Below are positions 40,952 through 50,022 of a stretch of DNA of 57,916 bases, piece by piece; within the stretch, counting starts at the first letter, position 1, and the number at the start of each line of letters is the position of its first letter. The translations under genes were made by a program, and so were the position numbers. The stretch is taken from positions 1-57,916 of the forward strand of contig JABLUY010000231.1 in NCBI GenBank assembly GCA_013306675.1, given 5' to 3'. The stretch comes from Thraustochytrium sp. TN22. Taxonomy: Eukaryota > Sar > Bigyra > Thraustochytrida > Thraustochytriidae. Below the pieces are notes generated by a model. That model did no database searches and had not been told where the DNA came from. It saw only the letters and a list, made by a program, of their open reading frames with translations.

Positions 40952-43744
40952 TTAGGACCTGGAGCTGACTGGGGGCACCGGTGGGAAGGGCGAGACGGAG
41001 GATGTGACGTGCAGGGCTGCTTGGAGCTCAAGAGCGCGCTGGTGAGCAGGGTCGAGCGCCAGGGCCGACCGCAAAAAGGCCACTGCATGCCCCCCCTGGC
41101 CGCGACGCTGTGCGGCCAGAGCGAGATTAAAGCCTGCATCGGCGCACCCGCGCGCCAGCGCCATGGCATAGAGTTGGCCCGCGCGGTCCAGGTCTGGGAC
41201 GCCGTGGCAGGCCTTTCCCGACTCGCACATGAGGCCGAGCGCATTGAGCGCCGCGGCGTCACCAAGGCCTGCGTTGTCGCCGTACAGGCGCACGGCCTGC
41301 TGATAGTCCTTCTTGTGGTAGTACATGTCGGCGAGCAGGTTGCGCGAGTGCAGCTCAAGCGGTCCGAGGTGCGAGGAGAACATCATGGGCTCCGAGGCAG
41401 GGGAATCGCAGCGCTGCGTGGCAATCTGGGCGAGACCAGTTTCCAGGAGTACGATCGCCTGGTCGCGGTCCGCGCCGCCGCGTGCCTCGAGCAGTGCACC
41501 GAGGTGCAGGTAGGCCTCAGCGCGGCCTTGGGTGGCGGCGGTCCGCAGCACAGCCTCGGCCTGGGGGTCGCCCGCCAGCAGCAAGAGGTAGCCGAGGTTG
41601 GCGGCGGCGGCCGCCAGGCCCTGCTTGGTCGCCGCGCGGTAGGCGTGCATCGCCTCAGCGTGCCGGCCGGCGTTCTCCAGGAGGATGCCAAGGTTGTTGT
41701 GCGCGACAGCCAGCCCCTTGGCGCAGCTTGCCTCCAAGAGGCGCTGCGCCTCGGCGCAGGTCGGTTTGTCCCTCATGAGGAGCACCGCGAGGTTGTTCTG
41801 CGCGCGGGCGCTGTCTTTGGCGGCCGCAGCCGCAAACAGGGCGCGCGCCTTGGGCTCATTTTGCTCGAGGATGCCGCCGTGCATATAGAGCTCCCCGAGG
41901 GAGCAGGCGGCCTCGGCGCTGCCCAGGCGCGCCGCCTCCTTGAGCAGGGTGAGCGCCTTGGCGGAGCGCTTCCGGTCGTGTCGCAGCATGAAGAGGGCCA
42001 GCGCCGCCTTGCCGTCCGCGTCGCCCACCTCAGACGCGCTCTGGAAGAAGTGGCGGGCAAGGTCCAGGTCCGGCTGGTCCTCGGCGGTGCCACGCTCATA
42101 GAGGCGGCCAAGGGCCACCATGGCCGGCGCGTAGTCCAACTGCGCGGCTTTGGACAGGTACACCACGGCTTTACGGAGGTCGCCCCCGGCCTCCTTGCCC
42201 GACTCGAACCGCAGCAGCTCCAAAGAGCCCTTCTCGTACAGGAGAACCGCGGGCGGGCCGAGCGGCCTGGAGCCCGCCCCGTTGCTCTGCTTGGCTGCGG
42301 CCTTGGGCGGCACGGAGGCGACGTTGAGACCCGGGACTGCGACGGGCGAGGCCGTCGGGCGGGACCCAAGCATGGGAATTGGGATGGGCCCAGGAGGGAG
42401 CATGGGCGACGGCGACGGCGAGGGAGTGCTGCGGCGGAGCGCCGCCCGAGGGCTAGAAGGGGCCATGAGCGCCGGATTGCTGGACGCAACCGAGCCCGAG
42501 GCAGAGGTTGGCGCCGGGGACGAGCTGGCCCTCTTCGACCTGGCCACGCCGTGTTTGGGCGGCAGCTGCGGCCGGTTTTGCGTGGCGCTCGAGGAGTGCC
42601 GCTTGCGCTCGCGCGTTGAGCCAGAGGTCCTGGTGCTCTCGCCGCTCCCCTCAGAGCGCGCGCTGCCACAGACTGGGCCGGCCCGGGACTTCGGCGAGGC
42701 TGCGGAGGAGACCGAGGAGGCGGTCGAGCCGGACCGCGCGGTGCGCTTGCTGTGCGTGGATTTGGAGCGGCTGCGCAGGCTGGACTCCGAAAGACGGTGC
42801 ACCTGCTTCCACATGTCACGCATGGACCGGTTGCTGCCCATGGACTCGCGGCGCTGCTGCTCGATGGTGTCTACAATCACGAGACGGGAAAGGCACATAA
42901 AGAGCTCGCTGATGCCGTTGGTGAGGCTCTGCAGCAGGAGCATGACCCGCTTGCCGTAGGCGGCGTCGAGGAAGTAGCGGCGCTTCGCGATGCTGCGGTA
43001 CTTGCGCAGAAGCACGGTGAGCGTGTCCTGCAGCACGAGGAGGTGCTGCTTGATCTCGGCGGACTCGGTGTAGCGCGCGAGCGTGGGCTCCTCGGCAAGC
43101 ATCTTGGCCTCGAGCTGCTGCAGCGTGTTTTCGACCTCGAGCATTCCGCTGATCTGCTTGCGCTTGCGAAAGGGCAGCGTGCGCGACATGTGCAGGCAGC
43201 GCTCAATCAGGTGCATGATGACCTCGGTGGAGCATGTGCAGCCGTCCGGGAGCTGCTCTGGATGCACGGTCCATTCTTCATCGTCGTCACCGCCCTCGCC
43301 GTGCTCATCAGCGGAAGCGTCTGCCGCGTCCAGGGCGTTGGCGTCGCTGTGCGAGAGCCTGCGTTTGGCGGTCTGGACGAGTGCACGCCAGTCTGCGCGG
43401 CTCGCCCGCAGGCGCAACTCTGCGAGCCTGATGCGGGCGCGGGCCTTGCTGCTGATCGCGCTGCTGGCCCCAGGGCCATCGATGCGGCTGGCACCTTCGT
43501 TGATGTCCACGCTGCGGCGGCGCTGGCCGCCCTCGCGAGCCGCCTCGCCTGCCTTCCGACCGTGTAGCGCGCGGCGCGACCCGGCGCCAACGCCCCACTC
43601 GATCGTGCTCAGGCTCATGGAGCGTTGCTTCAATCCGGGCCGCTGCTTTGGCGCAGGGTTCAGGAGCTCTTCAGGCTCGCCGCCCCGCTGCCGGCGGCTC
43701 AGCAGCGAGCTGTGCTCGGGCGTCTTGAGCTGGCCGACCGTCAT
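40952..43744 (-). CDS. Sel1-repeat protein with N-terminal helical domain
   Basis: Predicted scaffold protein of about 930 residues. I place the start at ATG 43744 (MTVGQLKTPEHSS). An in-frame ATG at 44110 would add about 120 residues, encoded partly by repeat-rich DNA and looking like translated non-coding sequence. Residues about 175-300 are helical (EVIMHLIERCLHMSRTLPF, HLLVLQDTLTVLLRKYRS, RVMLLLQSLTNGISELFMCL) and recall four-helix adaptor domains; this is inference. A Ser/Pro/Ala-rich linker follows. Sel1 or TPR-like repeats run from about residue 500 to the end: KAAQLDYAPAMVALGRLYE, EAARLGSAEAACSLGELYMH, SARAQNNLAVLLM, GLAVAHNNLGILLENAGRHA and DAAALNALGLMCESGKAC. About ten repeats can be counted. 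Such proteins usually assemble complexes; no enzyme domain is seen. Confidence 0.82.
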   Translation of the reverse strand: MTVGQLKTPEHSSLLSRRQRGGEPEELLNPAPKQRPGLKQRSMSLSTIEWGVGAGSRRALHGRKAGEAAREGGQRRRSVDINEGASRIDGPGASSAISSKARARIRLAELRLRASRADWRALVQTAKRRLSHSDANALDAADASADEHGEGGDDDEEWTVHPEQLPDGCTCSTEVIMHLIERCLHMSRTLPFRKRKQISGMLEVENTLQQLEAKMLAEEPTLARYTESAEIKQHLLVLQDTLTVLLRKYRSIAKRRYFLDAAYGKRVMLLLQSLTNGISELFMCLSRLVIVDTIEQQRRESMGSNRSMRDMWKQVHRLSESSLRSRSKSTHSKRTARSGSTASSVSSAASPKSRAGPVCGSARSEGSGESTRTSGSTRERKRHSSSATQNRPQLPPKHGVARSKRASSSPAPTSASGSVASSNPALMAPSSPRAALRRSTPSPSPSPMLPPGPIPIPMLGSRPTASPVAVPGLNVASVPPKAAAKQSNGAGSRPLGPPAVLLYEKGSLELLRFESGKEAGGDLRKAVVYLSKAAQLDYAPAMVALGRLYERGTAEDQPDLDLARHFFQSASEVGDADGKAALALFMLRHDRKRSAKALTLLKEAARLGSAEAACSLGELYMHGGILEQNEPKARALFAAAAAKDSARAQNNLAVLLMRDKPTCAEAQRLLEASCAKGLAVAHNNLGILLENAGRHAEAMHAYRAATKQGLAAAAANLGYLLLLAGDPQAEAVLRTAATQGRAEAYLHLGALLEARGGADRDQAIVLLETGLAQIATQRCDSPASEPMMFSSHLGPLELHSRNLLADMYYHKKDYQQAVRLYGDNAGLGDAAALNALGLMCESGKACHGVPDLDRAGQLYAMALARGCADAGFNLALAAQRRGQGGHAVAFLRSALALDPAHQRALELQAALHVTSSVSPFPPVPPVSSRS

Positions 43745-44427
43745 CCGAGCGAGCGTAGGGACGCCACTTCGACTTGCTTGTCTGTCTGATGCTACCGCTG
43801 CCGCACCGCGACGGCCCGGCCGGCACACGACGCGCACACGCCACCACGCCAATCGGCACGTGCGCGCGTCATGAAACCCACGCGCTGACCGTTGGTGGAC
43901 TGGACACGGGTGTCCCCGAGACGGAGTGAACATGTCCTGCCCGCTGTCCTTCCGCGCGAGAAAGAAGTCGAGAATGGCCTGGGGCGGCCTGGGCCGCCTG
44001 GCCCGTCGGAGAAGAGAAGATCTGCAAAGGAGCAAGAACCCGAACGAGAAGATGTGCCAGGGAAAAAAGAAGGATCCGAAAGAGAAGATGTGCCAGAGAG
44101 CAAAACCCATCTGCTTGTGGGTGTTCTCAAGATGCGTGCGTGTTTCACTTCACGGGATGTTTCGTCTCCATCTTCACCATTCCCTTCGTGCCAGCCATGA
44201 AACAAGAACTCCTTTTGTTTTGTTTTGTGTCTTTTCACAGGATGTGTGTGCGTGCTTCACTTCATGGGATGTTTCATCTTCATGTCATTCATCGGATCGG
44301 ATCGGATCTTGGATCGGATCGGAGCAGAGTGCATGCTGCCGTCTTGGTTGGTGTCGTGTTTCATTTCCTTTTTCACCTTGAGAGGGACGTCACGTCGTCG
44401 TGCCTTCGCGAGGATTCTCTCTTTCAC
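43745..44427. other. Spacer between SMC1 end and Sel1 start, with direct repeats
   Basis: This stretch holds the probable promoter and leader of the Sel1 gene (-) and the 3' flank of SMC1 (-). GAGAAGATGTGCCAG occurs twice (about 44046 and 44082), and a roughly 40-base unit recurs at about 44136-44176 and 44249-44287. A GGATCGGATC repeat lies near 44295-44325. No gene was recognised. Confidence 0.65.
44136..44287. repeat. Imperfect 40-bp direct repeat, 113 bp apart
   Basis: GTGCGTGTTTCACTTCACGG begins the first copy (44136) and GTGCGTGCTTCACTTCATGG the second (44249). Both continue with GATGTTTC and a CATCTTCA-like end. Confidence 0.85.
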
Positions 44428-47400
44428 CTACTGGCCGGCGACGGTCTCGGGGTAGAGCGTCATGTCAAGCGTAAGCGTCTTGGAGCAGTTCTCGCGCACC
44501 TCGCGGTAGATGCCGACGAGGGCATCGGCTTGATCGAAGAAGGTGTCCTTGAGGGAGATGACGACGCACTGGAAGTTGGAGGAGTTGCGACGAATGTAGC
44601 TGGAAACCTTGGCGACATTGACGTTGTCCAGCGCGGCGTCGACCTCGTCCATGACGAAAAAGGGCGCCGGGTGGTAGGAGTGGATGGCGAAGAGCAGGGC
44701 AAGTGCCGCGACGGTCTTCTCACCGCCGGAGAGCTGGTCCATGTCGCGGAACCGTTTGGTAGGCGGCATCGCGGTATACTTGATGCCGCCCAGGTAGGGC
44801 TCGTCGGTGTTGTCGAGCGAGAGGTAGGCGTTGCCGCCGAGCGGGTGGCGCGCGCTCTTGGTGAGTTCACGGTAAATCTTCTCGATGGTGCTGGAGACGT
44901 GGTCGAACATGTGCATGAACTTCTCGTAGCGCTCGCGTTTGACGTTTTCGAAAGAGAGCTCGACCTCGCGGGACTGCTGGCGCGCGCGGGAGAGCGCCTC
45001 GTCCGTGGACTTGAGGCGAGCGGACACGTCCGCAAAGCGCTCGTCGGCGCGCATGTTGGGCTGCATGCGCTCGAGCTCTTCGTGCAGGGCGGCGATGGAT
45101 TCCTCGAGGCGGCGCATGGCGCCCTGTCGCGCGGCGTCTCTGCCGTCGTCCTCGCTGCCGCCGTCGTCCTCGCTCTCGCTCTCGTCCTCGCTGTCGTCCT
45201 TTGCGCCTCGCTTCTTCCGCTTCTGGTTCTTCTTCGCCTTTTTCTTGGCAGTGGCGGTTTCCTCCTGGTCAGCGTCGGCAGCGGCCCAGATGGGGTCGTC
45301 CTGGAGCATGGAAAAGTCGATGCGCGCGGTCTTGAGCTCGTCGCGACGCACATACTTGGAGTCGGGCTGCGAGAAGCCGAGACTGCTCGGGTCGGAGGAC
45401 TCGCCGGACTGCTGCTGGGCATCCGAGGCCGTGTCGCTGGGCTCGCTGGCGACGGAAGAGGAGGAGGAGGAGGAGGAGGAGGAGGAGGAGGAGGTCGCGG
45501 CGCCGGACTGGCGGCGTGTGCGGGGCGGCTCGCCCTCGGGCGCCGCGGCAGCGGCACGCGGGCGCTTGCGCCCGTTCTTGAGCGGGATGTCGACCTGCTC
45601 GAGCTCCGCCTTGCGCAGGGTCTCGTGGCGCCGCGCGCGCAGCTTCTCGGCGCCGTTCTCCTCGGAGGTGAGCTGCTTCATGAGCTGGCCCTTGGTGAGG
45701 AAGATTTCATCGCGCGAGCGCGCGGCCTCCTTGGATTCGAGGCCCTTGTCGTCGGCTTCGCGCTTCGCGGTACGGTAGGCGATTTCAGCCTCGTCGAGAC
45801 GGCGGTTGCAGGCGTCAAGCGCCTCGGTGGCCTGACGGGCCTGCTCCTCCTGCGCGGCGAGCTTGGTCTGCGTGCCGGTGAGCTTCCTGCGCGCTCGCTC
45901 GAGCGCGGCGTCGAGCTTGCGGGACTCGACGTAGCGAAGCTGGCTCTCGAGCTTGCTGCGGTGCTCGGCGACCTTGGCGATGTTCTCCTTATGGGACTGC
46001 TGCTCGTCCTCGGTCTTGCGGACCTGGTCACGGAGATCGGCGATGCCAATCTGCGCCCCAAAGGCGTCGACGCGCTCGTTCTCGACGTTCTGAATGCGTT
46101 CCTGCAGGGCGTCAATTCGCGCGCGCTCGGCGGCGGTCTGCTCGGCGAGCGCGTCGCGCTCGGGCGCGGAGCGCGCGAGCTCAGCGTCGACACTGACGAG
46201 GCTGGTCCGGATGCCAGCGATCCGCTCGCGCGTGGAGGTGAGGTCATTCTCGGCGAACTTGAGCTTGTTGGCCGCGTTGGCGACGGCGAGGTCGAGGTCC
46301 TGCAGCGTGGGTTCGTCCTGCGCGCCGAGGCGCGCGGGCGCGGCGGCAACGGCCCGGCTGCGGCCGATGGCGATGCCGGGCTGCGGGCCGCCGATGCGCA
46401 CGATGCGGTCCTCAAGCGCCTCGAGGCGCTGGCGCAGCTCGTTCCGGCGCTCGCGCGCGGCGTCGAGCTCGCGCTGCTCGAAGCGGTTGGCCTGGCCGCG
46501 CGCGCCGTGGCCCGTGCCGCCGGTCATGTCGCCATTTGTGGAGATGATGTGACCGTCGAGCGTGACGGCCTTGACGCGCTCCTTGCGGCGGAAGCAGAGC
46601 TCGCGCGCGTCGCCGAGGTTCTCACAGATGACGACGCCGGCGAGCGCGTACTGCATGGCCTTCTCGAGGTCGTCGTTGTACTCGAGTACGTCAATCGCGA
46701 GGCGGTAGCGCGAGCCGAGCTGACGATGGCGCTCCTGCGTGCGCTTGGGCTCGATGGTGTCGAGCGGCAAAAAGGTGGCGACGCCGGCGCGGCGGTCGCG
46801 CATGTACTTGATGCACTGCAAACCGGTCTCCTCGCGGTCCACAACGATGGCGTCCATGTGGCGGCCGAGCGCCACGGAGATGGCCAGGTCATAGCGGCGG
46901 TTGGACGGGCTGCACAGGTCGACCAGGCGGCCCTTCACGCCGGGGAAGTGCGTCTTGAGCGACTGCAGAAACTCCGACATGCGGCGCTCCTTCTGGGACT
47001 CCTGCCGGTACGCCTTGGCCTGGTTCAGCGTGGCGCTGGCCTGGTCGAGCTCCTTGATAAGGTTCTGGCGGTCGTTCATGAGCTTGCCAAAGTCCGCGCG
47101 CTTGGCCTCGAGCGCCGCCCGGGAGGAGGCCTCCTGCGCGCGCAGGCTGGTGATTGCCTGCGTCATGCGCTCCACACGCACCTGGAGCGCCTTCTCGTCG
47201 TTGGTCTGATTGGCCTTGCGCTCCTGAAGCGTCTCCAGGTTGCGGTCAAGGGTGCTGAGGCGCTCGACGCGGACGTCATAGCCGCGGCGCAGCGAGTCCT
47301 GCTCGGAGCGCAGCGCCACGGTCTCCCTGCGCGCCTGGTCCTTGATGTCCTCGAGTTGGCGCTGCTGGTCGGCCGAGAGCGGCGCGGCGGCCGCGGCCTC

Positions 47401-48495
47401 TGCGAGCTTCTGACGAAGACTCTCCTCGGCGTCAGCCAGGCGCTGCACGTCGCGGCGCAGGGTCTGGCCCTCTTCCGCCTGCTTTTTCAGGTCCTCCTCG
47501 GCGCGCGCCACGGCGCCCTCGTCCGCCTTGAGCGTGCGCCGCAGGTGCGCCACGGTCTCGGAGGCCTTGATGGAGGCCGGCTCGGTCTTGGCGAGCTCGG
47601 CGCGCAGGCGGCGCACGGCGCGCTCGGCGTCCGAGGCGGCGCGCACGGCCTTGGCGGCCTCCTGGCGCTTGGCCTCGATGTGCTCCTCGACAACGTTTTC
47701 CTGGTGCGCTGCCTCGGCGAGCTCGGACTCGAGCTCCTTGATGCGCGCCTCGTGCGCCGCGATGCCGCGCTCCAGCTGCCAGAGCTGCATGAGGAAGAGC
47801 CGCGTGCGCAGCTCGTCCCGCTCGCGCAGCTTGGCATTGAAGCGCTCGGCTTCCTGCTTTTGCTCGCGCGCCTGCTTGCGCTCCTGTGTGATGCCCTTCT
47901 TCTGCCGGTACGTGAAGATGGTGTCGGTCTCGGCCTCCTCCTTTTTGGCGCGAAGCGCGTCGAACTCGGCCGCAAGCGCGCCGGACCCACTAATGTCCTC
48001 GAAGAACTGCGCGAGCTGCCGCGGCGTCTTGCTGGCGATGGACTCCACGTCGCCCTGGAAGACGAGGAAGTTGCGCGCGCGCACGAGGACGCCAATGTCG
48101 CGCAGCCGCGCGTCGTACGCCTCGCGCGAGACCGACCGCCCCTGCACCGAGTACCGGCACGTGCCGTTCGCCAGGATGCTACGCGTGAATTCGAGCTCCT
48201 CGCCGGCCTTCCAGTCCTTGAGCTCGCCGGCCGCCGGCTCGTACACGAGCCGCACGTACGCGTCGCGCCGCGTCTTATCCCGCTCGCCGTCGCCGTTGAA
48301 GACCAGGTCACGCAGCTGCTCCCCCCGCAGGTGCTTGGTCTGCACGCCCACCACGAAAGAGATGGCGTCCATCAGGTTGCTCTTGCCGCCGCCATTCGGC
48401 CCAATGATGGACGTGAACGCCTTGAATGGCCCAATCGTCTGCGCGCCGCGGTAGCTCTTGAAGTCCTTGACCTCCACGCGAACGATGCGCCCCAT
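44428..48495 (-). CDS. SMC1: Cohesin subunit SMC1
   Basis: ATPase arm of the cohesin ring, which holds sister chromatids together and shapes chromosomes. The product is 1355 residues, against about 1230 in most eukaryotes. The start MGRIVRVEVKDFKSYRGAQT is the canonical SMC1 N-terminus. Walker A is GPNGGGKSN (residues 32-40). Long coiled coils flank the hinge (about residues 515-660, including GVKGRLVDLCSP and DAIVVDREETGLQCIKYMRD). The C-terminal lobe has SFENVKRERYEKFMHMFDHV, the signature QLSGGEKTVAALALLFAIHS (about 1252) and Walker B FFVMDEVDAALD. An insert at about residues 990-1115 carries a polyserine run, a Lys-rich NLS-like block and acidic stretches; it coincides with a shorter Ser/acidic loop in animal SMC1. 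No intron is needed. Confidence is very high. Confidence 0.96.
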   Translation of the reverse strand: MGRIVRVEVKDFKSYRGAQTIGPFKAFTSIIGPNGGGKSNLMDAISFVVGVQTKHLRGEQLRDLVFNGDGERDKTRRDAYVRLVYEPAAGELKDWKAGEELEFTRSILANGTCRYSVQGRSVSREAYDARLRDIGVLVRARNFLVFQGDVESIASKTPRQLAQFFEDISGSGALAAEFDALRAKKEEAETDTIFTYRQKKGITQERKQAREQKQEAERFNAKLRERDELRTRLFLMQLWQLERGIAAHEARIKELESELAEAAHQENVVEEHIEAKRQEAAKAVRAASDAERAVRRLRAELAKTEPASIKASETVAHLRRTLKADEGAVARAEEDLKKQAEEGQTLRRDVQRLADAEESLRQKLAEAAAAAPLSADQQRQLEDIKDQARRETVALRSEQDSLRRGYDVRVERLSTLDRNLETLQERKANQTNDEKALQVRVERMTQAITSLRAQEASSRAALEAKRADFGKLMNDRQNLIKELDQASATLNQAKAYRQESQKERRMSEFLQSLKTHFPGVKGRLVDLCSPSNRRYDLAISVALGRHMDAIVVDREETGLQCIKYMRDRRAGVATFLPLDTIEPKRTQERHRQLGSRYRLAIDVLEYNDDLEKAMQYALAGVVICENLGDARELCFRRKERVKAVTLDGHIISTNGDMTGGTGHGARGQANRFEQRELDAARERRNELRQRLEALEDRIVRIGGPQPGIAIGRSRAVAAAPARLGAQDEPTLQDLDLAVANAANKLKFAENDLTSTRERIAGIRTSLVSVDAELARSAPERDALAEQTAAERARIDALQERIQNVENERVDAFGAQIGIADLRDQVRKTEDEQQSHKENIAKVAEHRSKLESQLRYVESRKLDAALERARRKLTGTQTKLAAQEEQARQATEALDACNRRLDEAEIAYRTAKREADDKGLESKEAARSRDEIFLTKGQLMKQLTSEENGAEKLRARRHETLRKAELEQVDIPLKNGRKRPRAAAAAPEGEPPRTRRQSGAATSSSSSSSSSSSSSVASEPSDTASDAQQQSGESSDPSSLGFSQPDSKYVRRDELKTARIDFSMLQDDPIWAAADADQEETATAKKKAKKNQKRKKRGAKDDSEDESESEDDGGSEDDGRDAARQGAMRRLEESIAALHEELERMQPNMRADERFADVSARLKSTDEALSRARQQSREVELSFENVKRERYEKFMHMFDHVSSTIEKIYRELTKSARHPLGGNAYLSLDNTDEPYLGGIKYTAMPPTKRFRDMDQLSGGEKTVAALALLFAIHSYHPAPFFVMDEVDAALDNVNVAKVSSYIRRNSSNFQCVVISLKDTFFDQADALVGIYREVRENCSKTLTLDMTLYPETVAGQ

Positions 48496-50022
48496 CTTGC
48501 CTAACCACCTGCCTGGGCCGCTGCGCTGTACAAGCAAGCGAGCGCCCGAGCGAGCTGCCCAGCTACCGAGCGCAGGCGAGCCTGGAGCGACGCGCGCGGC
48601 CCGCCGCGGCCCGCCCGACCCCGCCCCGCCCCGCCCCGCTGCGCCTACGCGCGCACGCGCGCGCCCAACAAGCGCGCAAGCCTCGCTGTCGTTGCCGCTC
48701 TGGCCGCGCTCACGAGCTTGATTCCATTCCGCGTGGGCAAACCCGGCCGCAGTTAGCCTCATCCTCCCAAACGAAAAACGGGCCAAAACCTGGTGATCGT
48801 CTCCTGCGGCCAGTGGTGATCGAGAGTCGAGATCGACGTCCACTGGCAAGATCGAGAGTCAAGGGTTGAGGTGGATGAGCCTTACGATTGAGTGAGTCGT
48901 ACGTTGCCTTTTGCTGAGATGGAGAGAAAGAAAGCCTGTACTCTGGGCTCCTCAACCGACTCACATCCGGTGCGCCGCATTGGAAAGATGCGCGTACGAT
49001 GGAGCCCAAAAGTTCATGCGCTGCCAGCTCTTGGCTCTCGCACACTGTCTGCGCGCACGCCGTCACGACAGAGGTATTCTTCAAAATCAACTGCAAGCAA
49101 GCCTCAGTGAGCGAGAGTCCTTCGGCCCAACATTGCATCGGCAGAAGAGTAAGCAGTGGGACTCGAAGAGATGCTCACTCATGAGGACATGAAGGAACGA
49201 GAGCGTACTCGGTGTGCGGTGCTTGACGCCCCGCTCACAGCGGATCGTCCGTCGGCGGATGAGATCTGTGCTCTCCATGGGCAGGTGCGGGCAGGCGTCC
49301 CCTCCGCTGCAGGCCCGGCCTGCACTGCCAAGAGTGCCAAGGCTGACAGTGAAGCATCACGCGGTAGCTTGGTACCAGTACCAGTACCGCGCGCCTATTA
49401 CAACCGCTGGCCGCGGCGATGGCAACCGCTCCGCAGGCAGTGCTCGCGCTGAGTAGCCTAGACCCGAAGGACCGTGCGATGCCATTGCGTTGTGGCTCGG
49501 CTCGATAGAAATCTTCAAGAGCCGCACGGGTTGTCGTCGGTGCGTTGTGCTGAGCTGACGCAATCGCGGGAGTAAACTTATGACCTACCTCTCACAAACG
49601 GCCTGCTCCAGCTGCAGTGCCACCACTCCTCCAGCGGCGGCCAGAACTTGAACAAACCGCAGAGAACGATTCGGAGCTCAGTGGCGAAAGGGAATGGGCG
49701 GCCGGAGAGCGCCCACGGCAGGCGGCTGGGTTCCGCTGTGAGCAATCACATGCGCAACCCCCGATGGAGAACCGCGCGCGGGCCGCAACCCGGTGCAGAA
49801 CCACCGCATGCGTGGCGGCGCGCGGCGGGGCGCGGCGGCAGCATGAGATGAGCGCCCAAGACTGTTGCGGCAGCTGAGTCGCGCGGCAAATCTCGAACCC
49901 AGCTGAGAGCCGCAGTCCCAAGCAAGGCCGCACCGACGGCGCGACCAGCGCCACGCCGCGCCGAGGGACTTGACTTCTCTCAGGCTCAGGACTGCACTGA
50001 CAGCAAACGAGACCATACGAAG
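48496..50022. other. 1.5-kb intergenic region without a recognised gene
   Basis: The left 250 bases are GC-rich and probably form the SMC1 promoter. The remainder has lower GC and several open frames under 100 codons on both strands, none with recognisable content. A short GTACCA triplication lies near 49371-49388. I checked it by eye for tRNA-like T-arms and found none convincing. Confidence 0.6.

Noticed and set aside
40928-42619. A 563-codon plus-strand frame opposite the Sel1-repeat gene
   Set aside because: It is the antisense shadow of the Sel1 repeats; the minus strand has the clear repeat pattern.
43745-44110. Start of the Sel1 protein at the ATG at 44110
   Set aside because: The added residues come from a repeat-rich stretch and repeat a WHIFSFG motif that reflects DNA repeats. 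Not excluded, but the ATG at 43744 is more plausible.
44140-48504. A stop-free frame of about 1450 codons on the plus strand opposite SMC1
   Set aside because: It mirrors the SMC1 gene exactly. At this GC content and codon bias the antisense strand rarely meets stops. The translated sequence is Leu/Val/Gly/Ala-rich with no domain.
49870-49910. A GGGTTCGAGAT-like sequence on the minus strand considered as a tRNA T-arm
   Set aside because: The flanking bases do not form the T-stem and no acceptor or anticodon arm could be placed.
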